A model generated the notes under the pieces. The model did not search any database and had not been told where the DNA came from. It was given only the letters and a program-made list of their open reading frames with translations. The position numbers and the translations under genes were made by a program. DNA of 64,000 nt from the NCBI GenBank assembly GCA_902565305.1, contig CACFEJ010000003.1, forward strand, positions 1 through 64,000, given 5' to 3'. Below are positions 8,434 through 18,079 of the stretch, in pieces (the first letter of the stretch is position 1; each line of letters begins with the position of its first letter). This DNA is from an uncultured Prochlorococcus sp. (GTDB lineage Bacteria; Cyanobacteriota; Cyanobacteriia; PCC-6307; Cyanobiaceae).

Positions 8434-10341
8434 ATGGGTAAGGTAGTAGGAATTGATTTAGGAACAACTAATAGTTGTGTCGCTGTAATGGAAGGTGGTA
8501 AGCCTACTGTAATAGCAAATGCTGAGGGTTTCAGAACTACTCCATCAGTTGTTGCATATACAAAAAATCAAGATCAGCTTGTTGGACAAATAGCAAAAAG
8601 ACAAGCTGTAATGAATCCTGAAAATACTTTTTATTCTGCAAAACGTTTTGTTGGTAGAAGAGTTGATGAAGTTAATGAAGAATCTAAAGAAGTTAGTTAT
8701 TCTGTTGAAAAATCTGGTTCTAGTGTCAAATTAAAATGTCCTATTCTGGATAAACAGTTTTCTCCTGAAGAGGTGAGTTCTCAAGTTTTAAGAAAGTTAG
8801 CAGATGATGCAGGTAAATATCTTGGTGACAAAGTTACGCAGGCTGTAATCACAGTTCCAGCTTATTTTAATGATTCCCAAAGACAGGCTACGAAAGATGC
8901 TGGAAAGATTGCAGGTCTAGAAGTTCTCAGAATTGTTAATGAGCCAACTGCTGCGGCATTAGCATATGGTTTGGATAAAGAAAATGAAAAAATTCTTGTT
9001 TTTGATTTAGGGGGAGGAACATTTGATGTCTCAGTTATTGAAGCTGGTGATGGAGTTACTGAAGTTCTATCTACATCTGGAGATACACATTTAGGTGGTG
9101 ATGATTTTGATAGATGCATCGTAGATCACTTAGCTAATACTTTTAAATCCAATGAGGGGATTGATCTCAGACAAGATAAGCAAGCTTTACAAAGGTTGAC
9201 TGAAGCTGCAGAAAAAGCAAAAATTGAGCTCTCAAATGCTTCGCAAAGTGAAATAAATTTACCTTTTATTACAGCGACGCCTGAAGGTCCAAAACATTTG
9301 GATTTGAACCTTACTAGAGCAAAGTTCGAGGAATTAGCAGCTTCTTTAATTGATAGATGTAAGACTCCAGTTGAGAGAGCTATAAGTGATGCAAAAATTT
9401 CTACTAGTGAAATTGATGAAGTTGTTATGGTAGGAGGCTCATCTAGAATACCTGCTGTCTTAGATCTAGTTAAAAAAATAATTGGTAAGGAACCAAATCA
9501 AACTGTTAATCCCGATGAGGTAGTAGCTGTTGGAGCTGCAATTCAGGGAGGAGTTTTAGCAGGAGAGGTTAAAGATATATTGTTGCTTGACGTAACACCA
9601 CTCTCTTTAGGTGTAGAGACTTTAGGGGGGGTAATGACAAAAATGATAAATCGAAATACTACAGTACCTACTAAGAAATCTGAAACATATTCAACTGCTG
9701 TAGATGGCCAAACAAATGTTGAAATACACGTTTTACAGGGTGAAAGAGAAATGGCTTCGGATAACAAAAGCTTAGGAACTTTCAGATTGGATGGTATACC
9801 TTCAGCACCAAGAGGTGTGCCGCAAATTGAAGTAACATTTGATATCGATGCAAATGGAATTCTTAGTGTTACTGCTAAAGATAAAGGAAGTGGTAAAGAG
9901 CAAAGTATTTCTATTACTGGTGCCTCTACTCTATCTGATAATGAAGTTGAAAAAATGGTAAAAGACGCTGAATCAAATGCATCTGCAGATAAAGAAAAAA
10001 GAGAAAAAATTGATTTAAAAAATCAAGCTGAAACACTCGTCTACCAGACAGAAAAGCAACTCGGTGAGTTAGGAGACAAAATTGATGCTACAGCAAAGTC
10101 CAAAGTTGAAGAAAAAAGTAATGCGTTAAAAGAGGCAACTTCAAAAGAAGATTATGAATCAATGAAAAAACTTCTTGAAGAACTTCAGCAAGAACTTTAC
10201 GCAGTTGGTTCATCTGTTTATCAGCAACCAGGTAATCAGCCGCCTTCACCAGGAGCACAGGGCGGTTCTGATCAGAGTGATTCAAACGAAAAAGGTGGAG
10301 ATGATGTAATTGATGCAGACTTTACAGAAACTAAAGATTAA
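8434..10341 (+). CDS. dnaK: Chaperone DnaK (Hsp70)
   Basis: ATP-driven chaperone for folding and disaggregation, working with DnaJ and GrpE, neither of which is in the window. The ATPase domain begins with [20 protein letters not shown] and has [11 protein letters not shown] and the [10 protein letters not shown] segment. The substrate domain follows from about residue 390, and the C-terminus ends in the Gly/Ser/Asp-rich tail with [10 protein letters not shown] chose the ATG at 8434 (635 aa); a TTG 21 codons upstream would give a non-conserved leader. The length and tail resemble the main cyanobacterial DnaK2 type, so it is probably one of several paralogues. The last four bases overlap the stop of the convergent oxidase gene. 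Confidence 0.96.
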   Translation: MGKVVGIDLGTTNSCVAVMEGGKPTVIANAEGFRTTPSVVAYTKNQDQLVGQIAKRQAVMNPENTFYSAKRFVGRRVDEVNEESKEVSYSVEKSGSSVKLKCPILDKQFSPEEVSSQVLRKLADDAGKYLGDKVTQAVITVPAYFNDSQRQATKDAGKIAGLEVLRIVNEPTAAALAYGLDKENEKILVFDLGGGTFDVSVIEAGDGVTEVLSTSGDTHLGGDDFDRCIVDHLANTFKSNEGIDLRQDKQALQRLTEAAEKAKIELSNASQSEINLPFITATPEGPKHLDLNLTRAKFEELAASLIDRCKTPVERAISDAKISTSEIDEVVMVGGSSRIPAVLDLVKKIIGKEPNQTVNPDEVVAVGAAIQGGVLAGEVKDILLLDVTPLSLGVETLGGVMTKMINRNTTVPTKKSETYSTAVDGQTNVEIHVLQGEREMASDNKSLGTFRLDGIPSAPRGVPQIEVTFDIDANGILSVTAKDKGSGKEQSISITGASTLSDNEVEKMVKDAESNASADKEKREKIDLKNQAETLVYQTEKQLGELGDKIDATAKSKVEEKSNALKEATSKEDYESMKKLLEELQQELYAVGSSVYQQPGNQPPSPGAQGGSDQSDSNEKGGDDVIDADFTETKD

Positions 10342-11420
10342 AAAAGGTAATTTTTAGTTTCATTAGTCACCCATTTAGAACAAGCCGGAGCAAGCAAAAA
10401 CCCATTTTTATAAAAACCTGTACATATAATTAGCCCATCGCCAAGATTTTTCATTATTGGTGAAGGCTCACCATCTGGTCTTGACCTTATTCCATACCAT
10501 TTTTTTGAAATCTTCCCTTTTAAGAGCCAATTTGGTTTTTTATCAAGAAAATTTGTTAACTTTTCGAATGTATTTTCTTCTGGCTTAGCACTATATTCGT
10601 CAGTTGATCCAATAATTAGCTTATTTTTTGATTTTGGGATTATATTTTTACCATTTATATTAAATTGTTTAGGCAGCGATAATAAATCAACTTCTGCATC
10701 ATTAATATCAATTTCCATAGCTTGACCTAACACAGGTTTTAATGTGATGTCGTGAGATATGCTATCTATCAAATTAATTGCTTTTAGCGAATTGCACAAA
10801 ATAACCATATCAGATTTGATGTTTTCATTATTCCTTGTTGTAGAAATCCATTGATTGTTTGATTTTCTAATTTTTACTATTTCTACTTCTGAAAAAGTGA
10901 TTTTTTTATGTTTTAGATATTTATCTAATGTTTGAAGCAAAATAAAAGGATTTACTCTTCCATCTTTGAAGGAGATCATTCCTTTTATATTTTGTGTTTG
11001 GAAGGCTTTATTTATATTCTTGATAAATATTGAGTCTCTTTCTAAAATTCGTAAGTTTTGATCATTACTTTCATAAATAAATTTCTCTAATTTTTTAAAT
11101 TTTTCTTCATTAGTAGTAAGTTGTATTAATGGTTTTTCAATATTTAATTCACAATTAAATTTTTGAAGGAATGTAATCCATTGTGGCCATAATTCCATGC
11201 TTTGTTTCCTGAGATCCCAGCTTCTACCTCTTCTTTTTTGATATATATTACCCATTAATAAGCCTAAAGCCGCATTGCTACTATTTTGGAGTTGAGTTGG
11301 ATCTATTATCGTTACCTGGAAACCTAATTCTGATAATTCTAAGGCATTAAATTTTCCAATAATCCCTGATCCAATAATAACTATGTGTGCTTTTTGAAAA
11401 TTTTCTTTTAATCTTTTCAT
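10338..11420 (-). CDS. FAD-dependent glycine/D-amino acid oxidase family protein (ThiO/DadA-like)
   Basis: Flavoprotein of the glycine oxidase/D-amino acid oxidase superfamily, 360 residues. The N-terminal Rossmann motif [19 protein letters not shown] (about 14-32) binds FAD, and the C-terminus has the typical [11 protein letters not shown] and [11 protein letters not shown] segments that close the flavin site. The likely substrate is glycine or a small amino acid. A role as ThiO, making dehydroglycine for thiazole synthase, is plausible because ThiG is present at 55.3 kb and oxygenic phototrophs generally use ThiO rather than the oxygen-sensitive ThiH; this is inference. It starts with ATG, is divergent from purU and overlaps the dnaK stop by 4 bases. 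Confidence 0.8.
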   Translation of the reverse strand: MKRLKENFQKAHIVIIGSGIIGKFNALELSELGFQVTIIDPTQLQNSSNAALGLLMGNIYQKRRGRSWDLRKQSMELWPQWITFLQKFNCELNIEKPLIQLTTNEEKFKKLEKFIYESNDQNLRILERDSIFIKNINKAFQTQNIKGMISFKDGRVNPFILLQTLDKYLKHKKITFSEVEIVKIRKSNNQWISTTRNNENIKSDMVILCNSLKAINLIDSISHDITLKPVLGQAMEIDINDAEVDLLSLPKQFNINGKNIIPKSKNKLIIGSTDEYSAKPEENTFEKLTNFLDKKPNWLLKGKISKKWYGIRSRPDGEPSPIMKNLGDGLIICTGFYKNGFLLAPACSKWVTNETKNYLF

Positions 11421-11469
11421 TGATATATTAGATATACTTGCTTATTTGACTTAATAGTTAAAGATTTTT

Positions 11470-12324
11470 TTGGAACATCCTTCAATTATATTCAAAATTG
11501 TTTGTCCCGATCGTCCTGGCCTTGTGAGTTTACTTACAAGTTGGATTTCAAATTACGGTGGTAACATAAAACATTCTGATCATCATACAGATCAAGATGC
11601 CGGTTTGTTTCTTAGTCGAATTGAATGGAATAGTAATAATGCATTTTTTAAAAGGGACGAAATTTATAAAGAATTTAAAAAAATTGCAGATGAAGTAAAT
11701 GGAAATTTTAACGTAAATTATTCAGATGAAATTCCAAATGTTGCTATTTTCGTGAGTAAACAAAATCATTGTTTGATTGATTTACTTTGGCGAGTAAGAA
11801 ATGGAGAACTCAAAATGAAAGTCCCCTTAATAATTTCAAATCATTCTGATCTTGAAAATATTGCAAATGACTTTAATGCAAAATTTGTTCACATTGATAC
11901 CTTTAAAACTGATAAATCTATTGTTGAAGATCAATTTTTACATTTACTAAAAGAATATGAAATTGATCTCGTTGTATTAGCCAAATATATGCAAATTTTG
12001 AGTGACTCTTTTTTAAACAAGTTTTCTTCAATAATAAATATTCATCATTCTTTCTTACCTGCATTTAAGGGTAGTCAACCATATCATCGAGCTTGGAAGA
12101 GAGGTGTTAAATTAATCGGTGCAACTGCTCACTATGTCACTGAAGATCTTGATGAAGGCCCGATAATTGAGCAATGCACAGTTAATGTAAGTCATAGGGA
12201 TGAAGTTGACGATTTGATTAGAAAAGGAAGAGATATTGAAAGAATAGCTTTAGCAAGAGCAGTTAGATTACATCTGAATCATCAGGTATTTGTTTATAAC
12301 AGCAAAACTGCTGTTTTTGATTGA
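11470..12324 (+). CDS. purU: Formyltetrahydrofolate deformylase
   Basis: Hydrolyses 10-formyl-tetrahydrofolate to formate and THF, balancing one-carbon pools and linking to glycine cleavage. An N-terminal ACT domain (FKIVCPDRPGLVSLLTSWI) is followed by a formyltransferase-like hydrolase domain with INIHHSFLPAFKGSQPYH and GATAHYVTEDLDEGPIIEQ, which carry the catalytic Asn-His-Asp set. Length is 284 residues, normal for PurU. The start is a TTG at 11470; no in-frame ATG lies close by and the ACT domain begins immediately. A terminator-like hairpin sits inside its last codons. It is divergent from the FAD oxidase and convergent with the ClC gene. Confidence 0.95.
   Translation: MEHPSIIFKIVCPDRPGLVSLLTSWISNYGGNIKHSDHHTDQDAGLFLSRIEWNSNNAFFKRDEIYKEFKKIADEVNGNFNVNYSDEIPNVAIFVSKQNHCLIDLLWRVRNGELKMKVPLIISNHSDLENIANDFNAKFVHIDTFKTDKSIVEDQFLHLLKEYEIDLVVLAKYMQILSDSFLNKFSSIINIHHSFLPAFKGSQPYHRAWKRGVKLIGATAHYVTEDLDEGPIIEQCTVNVSHRDEVDDLIRKGRDIERIALARAVRLHLNHQVFVYNSKTAVFD
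12298..12318 (+). terminator. Terminator-like hairpin inside the 3' end of purU
   Basis: AACAGCA, a four-base loop AAAC, and TGCTGTT form a perfect 7-bp stem followed by three more T residues. It lies before the purU stop at 12322-12324, so the terminator would be embedded in coding sequence, and the convergent ClC stop is only 9 bases past purU. On the minus strand the stem is not followed by a T run, so it would mainly serve purU. Confidence 0.5.
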
Positions 12325-12333
12325 AGATAGCTT

Positions 12334-13692
12334 TTAGTCTTCTAATTCTATTTGTATTTGTCTTTCATAAATTGATTCTTCATTAAAAGCTCTTGCTATC
12401 AAGAAACTGGTAATGCAGCTGATTAACACAGGTTTCATTATTAATAAATTTTTTGTTAAAGCGAAAGCTAAAAACATTGCGGTAATTGGTGTACGCGAAC
12501 ATCCTGCTACAAAAGCTCCCATTCCCGCAAAAATGTATGTACTAGGTGCATGTCCTGTCGCAATTTCCACCCAGCTCCCCATTATTAGTCCGATTGACCC
12601 ACCTAAAGTAAGCATTGGATAGAATAATCCTCCAGGAGCTCCAGATGCTGCAGCTAAGCCTGTCGTGATAAATAATACTAAAACTGCTAATAAAGCAATT
12701 CCAATACTTGTATTTTGTTCAGCTATTATCTTCTGTAATTCATCTAAATTATGAAATGTACTGGGTAAACAAGAGTAGATGCTTCCTAAAATAAGTCCAC
12801 AAATACTCATCTTTAAAACAAATTTATTTTTATACCACTTTTTTCCAAGATTTTGCATCATCAAAACATATCTGCTGTATAGTTCTGCAAATATTCCAAT
12901 AATTATTCCTAGTAAAACTAAGTAAATAAAATCTACAGGTAAGAAAAAAACTGATGGGTCATATTCTTTTTGAATCAAAAATCCGAGGTTAAAATCAAAC
13001 CCTCCTGCTTTAGGATCTAAACCTAAGGCTTGAATAATATCAGCAGATGAATCTGCAATGAAAGTTGTGATTACTACTAATAGCAAAATTACTGGTCTTG
13101 CAGAGTTTAATAACTCTTCTATTGCATAGACAAACCCTCCTAATGGAGCGCTAAATACTGCAGCTATTCCAGCACCACCCCCTGCTGCTACTATTACTCT
13201 TCTAAAAGCTGTTGGAGCTTTGAGCCACTTGGCCATTTGCCAAGCTACTGATCCTCCCATTTGAACGGATGGACCTTCTGGACCCAAAGGGAATCCACTA
13301 CCAATAGCAATAATTCCTGATATTAGCTTTACTAAGCCTACTTTTAAATTCATTGGAACTTTTTTATGTCTTAAAAAACCCATGATTTGGCTAACTCCTG
13401 AACCTTTTGCAGCAGGTGCTATATTTTTAATCAAATATCCTGCAATAGCTCCTCCTAGAGCTCCAAAAATAGGTAAGACCGCAATAGATGGGAATTGGTC
13501 TAATAATGCTAATCTCCAATTATTAATAAAATAGATTCCAGTTTTAAAAGATATGCTTGTAATCGAGGCTCCTAAACCTGTTAATAAGAGCGAAAATGCA
13601 ACGACTAGAGATCTTTGTTTTAATAATTTTTTGATGCTACGAGAAGAATTATTATTTGTTTTTTGAATATTATCTTTTATAAAGTTTGGCAT
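12334..13692 (-). CDS. ClC-family chloride/proton exchanger
   Basis: Multi-pass membrane transporter of 452 residues. The anion-path motifs are GSGVS (97-101, classical GSGIP), GPEGP (137-141, classical GREGP, with the gating glutamate E139), GLFYP (355-359) and the C-terminal tyrosine Y442 in SIYERQI. The proton glutamate position is kept (E193 in AIEELLN), which suggests a Cl-/H+ antiporter rather than a channel. No CBS domains follow. The GPEGP variant resembles what I recall of plastid ClC-e/f and other cyanobacterial members. It starts 9 bases after the acnB stop and is probably co-transcribed with it. Confidence 0.9.
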   Translation of the reverse strand: MPNFIKDNIQKTNNNSSRSIKKLLKQRSLVVAFSLLLTGLGASITSISFKTGIYFINNWRLALLDQFPSIAVLPIFGALGGAIAGYLIKNIAPAAKGSGVSQIMGFLRHKKVPMNLKVGLVKLISGIIAIGSGFPLGPEGPSVQMGGSVAWQMAKWLKAPTAFRRVIVAAGGGAGIAAVFSAPLGGFVYAIEELLNSARPVILLLVVITTFIADSSADIIQALGLDPKAGGFDFNLGFLIQKEYDPSVFFLPVDFIYLVLLGIIIGIFAELYSRYVLMMQNLGKKWYKNKFVLKMSICGLILGSIYSCLPSTFHNLDELQKIIAEQNTSIGIALLAVLVLFITTGLAAASGAPGGLFYPMLTLGGSIGLIMGSWVEIATGHAPSTYIFAGMGAFVAGCSRTPITAMFLAFALTKNLLIMKPVLISCITSFLIARAFNEESIYERQIQIELED

Positions 13693-13701
13693 AGTCCATG
13701 A

Positions 13702-16275
13702 TTACTTTGTCAAGCTAAAATCGTGTATTTCATCAAATTGAAGATAGCGATAAAGTTCATCTGAATATGGATTAATTTTATTTTTAGTAATATCTTGATA
13801 TTCCTCAACTTCAGGAATTTTGCCAAGCAGTGCGCAAACTGCTGCTAATTCAGCGCTGCCTAAAAAGACTTGTGCATTCTTGCCAAGTCTATTGTCAAAA
13901 TTTCTTGTACTAGTAGAAAATACTACGGAACCTTCATCTACTCTGGCTTGATTTCCCATACATAAAGAACAGCCTGGTAACTCTAACCTTGCACCACAAT
14001 CTTCGAAAATTTTATAGTATCCTTCAGCTTTTAGAGTTTCTTCATCCATTTTTGTTGGTGGACAAATCCATAATTTAGCTTTTAAATTTTGTACACCCTC
14101 AAGAACTTTCGCAGCTGCCCTGTAATGGCCAATATTTGTCATGCAAGAACCTATAAAAACTTCGTCAATATTTGTATTTGCAACATCAGTGATTTCCTTT
14201 ACATTATCTGGATCGTTTGGGCAAGCAACTATAGGTTGTGTTACTTTTGCTAAATCAATTTCTATTATTTCTTCATACTGAGCGTTTGAATCTGGTTGAA
14301 TTAATGATGGTTTTTTTAACCAATTTTTCATATCATTTATTCTTCTTGAAATTGATTTTGAATCTTCATAATTGCTTTCAATCATTTTTTCTAGCAGGCA
14401 AATATTGCTTCTTAAGTATTCTTGTACAGTTTCTTGGGATAAGAGTATGGTACTACCAGCGCATGAGCGTTCTGCAGTAGCATCAGTAAGTTCAAAAGCT
14501 TGTTCAAGTTTTAGGTTTGGTAACCCTTCAATTTCCATAATTTTCCCGTTGAATATATTTTTCTTATTTGCTTTCTCAACAGTTAAGAGTCCTTTTTTAA
14601 TTGCGAAGAGAGGGATTGCATTTACTAAATCTCTAAGAGTAATTCCTGGTAATAATTCTCCCTTAAATTTAATCAACACAGATTCTGGCATATTTAGTGG
14701 CATTGATCCTATCGCAGCTGCAAAGGCAACAATACCCGAGCCTCCAGGAAATGAAATGCCAAGAGGAAATCTAGTATGACTATCTCCACCTGTACCAACA
14801 GTATCAGGGAGAAGCATTCTGTTAAGCCAGCTATGAATTATGCCGTCTCCAGGTTTAAGAGCTACTCCACCTCTTTGAGATATAAAATCAGGTAATTCTT
14901 TATGTGTAACTAGATCTACTGGCTTAGGATATGCAGCTGTATGACAAAAACTTTGCATAACTAAATCTGCAGTAAATCCTAAACAAGCTAGTTCTTTTAG
15001 TTCATCTCTAGTCATTGGCCCAGTAGTATCTTGACTGCCAACTGTGGTCATAATTGGTTCACAGGTAGTTCCAGGTCTAACTCCATCTAAACCGCATGCT
15101 TTGCCTACTATTTTTTGGGCTTGAGTAAAGCCTGCACTACTTTCGGTTGGATTTTGTGGTCTAGTAAATATTTCACTTGGTTGATAATCTAATTTGTTTC
15201 TAATTTTGTCCGTAAGAGATCTTCCAATCATAAGATTAATTCTTCCGCCAGCTTGCATTTCATCAGTAAGAGTTGATGGATACAACTCGAATTTGCTTAT
15301 TAATTCTTCAGTATTTGAATCTTTTTTAATTTTTTTAATAATGCCTTGATAGGGATATATTTTAATAACATCTCCTGTTTTCATTTGAGATACGTCAGCT
15401 TCTATAGGTAAAGCTCCTGAATCTTGTGCAGTATTGAAGAAAATTGGAGCTATTTTGCTACCAATTATTATTCCACCTGTTTTTTTGTTGGGAACAAAAG
15501 GGATATCTTCTCCTATATGCCAAATGAGTGAATTAATAGCAGATTTTCTAGAACTCCCTGTTCCAACAACATCTCCAACATAAGCTATTGGTAAATTTTG
15601 TTTTTTTAAATTATTAAGAATCTTTAGTCCATCAGGTTTTTTAAATTCCAACATAGCTAATGCATGCATTGGAATATCCGGGCGTGTTGTTGCATGTACA
15701 GCTGGAGATAAGTCGTCTGTATTTGTCTCACCGTCAACTTTAAATACTAAACAAGTAATCTCTTTCTCCAGAACTTTTTTATTTATGAACCATTCTGCAT
15801 TTGCCCAACTATTTACAACTTCTTTTGCATAAATATTATTTTGAGATAATTCATAAATTTCATTAGCCGAGTCGTAAACAAGAATAATATTTTTTAAAAC
15901 TTCTGCCGCTTTTTTTGCGAGTAAACTATTTTCTCCTTTCAGTATTTCAACCAAAGAATTTACATTGTATCCGCCTATCATTGTTCCAAGTATTTCAATT
16001 GCTTTTTCGGGATTAATTGATTTGCAATATTTTTCTGAATTAACAATAGCCGTAAGCCAGCTTGCTTTGACGTAAGCAGCCTCATCAACTCCTGGGGGTA
16101 CTCTATTTATTAGTAAATCAAGTAAATAAGATGAATCATAAGTACTATCTTGTTCTAATAATTTTGTAATACAGTTTGTTTGTGCAGCATTTAAAGGTAA
16201 AGGAGGTATACCTTTGGCAGCTCTTTCAGCTACATGATCTGCATAATCTTTTAGCAATGTTTCCAAATTCTTCAT
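13702..16275 (-). CDS. acnB: Aconitate hydratase B
   Basis: 4Fe-4S enzyme interconverting citrate and isocitrate; in cyanobacteria it feeds 2-oxoglutarate for nitrogen assimilation. It is 857 residues with the AcnB domain order: N-terminal HEAT-like domain (about 1-160), swivel domain with GDVVGTGSSRKSAINS, then the catalytic domains with GGDSHTRFPLG and the cluster cysteines in FIGSCMTNIGHYR and CSLCMGNQ. It has an ATG start and is divergent from the DAHP synthase gene. The ClC gene follows 9 bases downstream. The domain order and N-terminus exclude AcnA. Confidence 0.97.
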   Translation of the reverse strand: MKNLETLLKDYADHVAERAAKGIPPLPLNAAQTNCITKLLEQDSTYDSSYLLDLLINRVPPGVDEAAYVKASWLTAIVNSEKYCKSINPEKAIEILGTMIGGYNVNSLVEILKGENSLLAKKAAEVLKNIILVYDSANEIYELSQNNIYAKEVVNSWANAEWFINKKVLEKEITCLVFKVDGETNTDDLSPAVHATTRPDIPMHALAMLEFKKPDGLKILNNLKKQNLPIAYVGDVVGTGSSRKSAINSLIWHIGEDIPFVPNKKTGGIIIGSKIAPIFFNTAQDSGALPIEADVSQMKTGDVIKIYPYQGIIKKIKKDSNTEELISKFELYPSTLTDEMQAGGRINLMIGRSLTDKIRNKLDYQPSEIFTRPQNPTESSAGFTQAQKIVGKACGLDGVRPGTTCEPIMTTVGSQDTTGPMTRDELKELACLGFTADLVMQSFCHTAAYPKPVDLVTHKELPDFISQRGGVALKPGDGIIHSWLNRMLLPDTVGTGGDSHTRFPLGISFPGGSGIVAFAAAIGSMPLNMPESVLIKFKGELLPGITLRDLVNAIPLFAIKKGLLTVEKANKKNIFNGKIMEIEGLPNLKLEQAFELTDATAERSCAGSTILLSQETVQEYLRSNICLLEKMIESNYEDSKSISRRINDMKNWLKKPSLIQPDSNAQYEEIIEIDLAKVTQPIVACPNDPDNVKEITDVANTNIDEVFIGSCMTNIGHYRAAAKVLEGVQNLKAKLWICPPTKMDEETLKAEGYYKIFEDCGARLELPGCSLCMGNQARVDEGSVVFSTSTRNFDNRLGKNAQVFLGSAELAAVCALLGKIPEVEEYQDITKNKINPYSDELYRYLQFDEIHDFSLTK

Positions 16276-16318
16276 TAGTAAGGTTTAATGCCTAATCTAT
16301 TGTTATTTTTAATATTGA

Positions 16319-16348
16319 AAAGGAGAGTATTCATAAATGCTTTTTTAA
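16319..16348 (+). promoter_or_regulatory. Displaced ribosome-binding motif with a three-codon mini-ORF before the DAHP synthase gene
   Basis: AAGGAG at 16320-16325 is followed after 11 bases by ATG CTT TTT TAA (16337-16348). The real gene starts 25 bases later at 16373 with no ribosome-binding motif of its own. The mini-ORF is in the same frame. It may be a regulatory leader or simply a chance match. Confidence 0.3.
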
Positions 16349-16372
16349 ATATTCAAACTTCTTAATTAATCA

Positions 16373-17440
16373 ATGACGACATCATCAAATAATTCAGCTT
16401 TAGAAAAGACATCAGATTTACATGTTGTTGAAACACGTCCATTAATACCTCCAAGCAGATTACATAATGATATACCTTTAGATCACGCCTCTGCTAATAC
16501 AGTATCTAAAACAAGAAGATCGATACAAAATATTTTGCATCATAATGATCAGAAGCTTTTAGTCATTGTGGGTCCATGTTCAATTCATGATCTAGAGGCG
16601 GCAAAGGAATATTCAAAATATATTCAAAATTTCCGAGAAATTTATAAAGATAAATTAGAAATAATCATGAGAGTATATTTTGAAAAACCAAGAACAACTA
16701 TTGGTTGGAAGGGATTGATAAATGATCCTCATCTAGATGATTCTTATGATATAAATACTGGTTTAAGAAGGGCAAGAAGTTTGCTTTCATATTTAGCAAC
16801 TCGTGGCATACCTTCTGCTACAGAATTACTAGATCCAATTGTTCCTCAATACATTGCAGATTTAATCAGTTGGACAGCCATAGGTGCGAGGACTACAGAA
16901 AGTCAAACTCACAGAGAGATGGCATCAGGATTATCAATGCCTATAGGCTTTAAAAATGGAACGGATGGGTCTTTTACTACTGCTATTAATGCAATGGAGT
17001 CAGCTTCAAAATCTCATCATTTCTTAGGTGTAAATGAAAATGGAATGGCTTCTATAGTTAATACTACAGGAAATCCAGATGGACATATAGTTTTAAGGGG
17101 CGGTTCAAAAGGCCCAAATTTCGAAAATGATAATGTTAAAAGAATTTCAGCTGAATTGAGGCAGTGTAATCTTCCCCATAAAGTAATGATTGATTGTAGT
17201 CATGGAAATTCCAATAAAGACTTCCGAAAACAGTCGGAAGTGCTAAAAAACATAGCTTATCAAATAAGTAATGGTGAAAAAAATATTTTAGGAGTTATGC
17301 TTGAAAGTCATTTGAAGGAAGGAAATCAAAAACTTTTAAAAAAAGAAGATCTCCAGTATGGCAGAAGCATTACAGATGCATGTATAGATATAGAAACAAC
17401 AAAAGAATTACTCGCTATTTTATACAATTCACTTAGCTAG
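16373..17440 (+). CDS. 3-deoxy-7-phosphoheptulonate synthase (class I DAHP synthase)
   Basis: Condenses phosphoenolpyruvate and erythrose-4-phosphate, the entry step of the shikimate pathway that also supplies chorismate to PabB and chorismate lyase in this window. It is 355 residues, the AroF/G/H type. Motifs are VIVGPCSIHD, MRVYFEKPRTTIGWKGL, GARTTESQTHRE, SMPIGFKNGTDG and the C-terminal metal site MIDCSHGNSNKDFRKQ. The ATG at 16373 is chosen; an upstream in-frame extension is blocked by TAA codons. The feedback type (Phe, Tyr or Trp) cannot be told by eye, so no exact symbol is given. The 3' end overlaps the convergent phytol-kinase-like gene by 8 bases. Confidence 0.95.
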   Translation: MTTSSNNSALEKTSDLHVVETRPLIPPSRLHNDIPLDHASANTVSKTRRSIQNILHHNDQKLLVIVGPCSIHDLEAAKEYSKYIQNFREIYKDKLEIIMRVYFEKPRTTIGWKGLINDPHLDDSYDINTGLRRARSLLSYLATRGIPSATELLDPIVPQYIADLISWTAIGARTTESQTHREMASGLSMPIGFKNGTDGSFTTAINAMESASKSHHFLGVNENGMASIVNTTGNPDGHIVLRGGSKGPNFENDNVKRISAELRQCNLPHKVMIDCSHGNSNKDFRKQSEVLKNIAYQISNGEKNILGVMLESHLKEGNQKLLKKEDLQYGRSITDACIDIETTKELLAILYNSLS

Positions 17441-18074
17441 TTATAAAAAAATTAAAAAATAATGCTGAAGAAATTGGAACAATAAAATTATCTATTCCCA
17501 AAACACTAAATTGTTCGAGCAAAGTCGCAAAAAAAGCTATTGTAAAATAATTTACATTTAAACTATTTTGTTGGGCGTATCCTATTGAGAAAACTACTAT
17601 CAAACTTGTCAAAAACATTGTCATAGTGCCAAATAAAGATTTTTTTTGTTTAAAAAAAATCCAACTCTTTGAATTAAAGCTTTTACCTATTAACCCAGCC
17701 AATCCATCACCAAAAGTCATTATGAAAAATCCACTAATTAATGCATATGGATCTTTATCCCAGAAAAGATAAATCAAAATAAATAAACTTAGACAATAAA
17801 ATAATGTTCCATAACTCTTTCTCTCAACATCCTCAATTGTTGGAAATAATTTATAGGTGTAATTGATTAAAACCATTAATGAAACAATTCCTGTAAAAAT
17901 TAGAGCAGAGTTTTGATTAATTTTTAAAAATTGAGCAATTGGTATTAAAGGTCCTATTCCTATATGTATTATTTTTCTTACGATTTCTCTGCTATTTTCA
18001 TTATATTTTTTAAAAACTATTGATATTAAAAAAATTGAAAATAAATATAATAAAATTATAGTAAATTCTATCAA
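17433..18074 (-). CDS. Phytol/dolichol kinase-like membrane protein
   Basis: Membrane protein of 213 residues with about six to seven hydrophobic segments, related to the VTE5 phytol kinase, dolichol kinase and CDP-diglyceride synthase superfamily. The typical motifs are REIVRKIIHIGIGPLIP near the N-terminus and MTFGDGLAGLIGKSFNSK in the second half, the latter probably the nucleotide-binding loop. In cyanobacteria such proteins phosphorylate phytol released from chlorophyll for tocopherol or chlorophyll salvage; the exact substrate here is inferred. It follows the sigma-factor gene by 5 bases on the same strand, so they are probably co-transcribed. The 3' end overlaps the DAHP synthase gene. 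Confidence 0.8.
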   Translation of the reverse strand: MIEFTIILLYLFSIFLISIVFKKYNENSREIVRKIIHIGIGPLIPIAQFLKINQNSALIFTGIVSLMVLINYTYKLFPTIEDVERKSYGTLFYCLSLFILIYLFWDKDPYALISGFFIMTFGDGLAGLIGKSFNSKSWIFFKQKKSLFGTMTMFLTSLIVVFSIGYAQQNSLNVNYFTIAFFATLLEQFSVLGIDNFIVPISSALFFNFFITS

Positions 18075-18079
18075 TTTGT

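Noticed and set aside
14372-14779. 135-codon plus-strand frame inside acnB
   Set aside because: It is antisense to a clearly conserved catalytic region of AcnB and shows no domain; a shadow frame.
17220-17241. 8-bp inverted repeat ACTTCCGA/TCGGAAGT with 6-base loop inside the DAHP synthase gene
   Set aside because: It lies within conserved coding sequence well before the stop and has no T run; most likely a by-product of codon choice.
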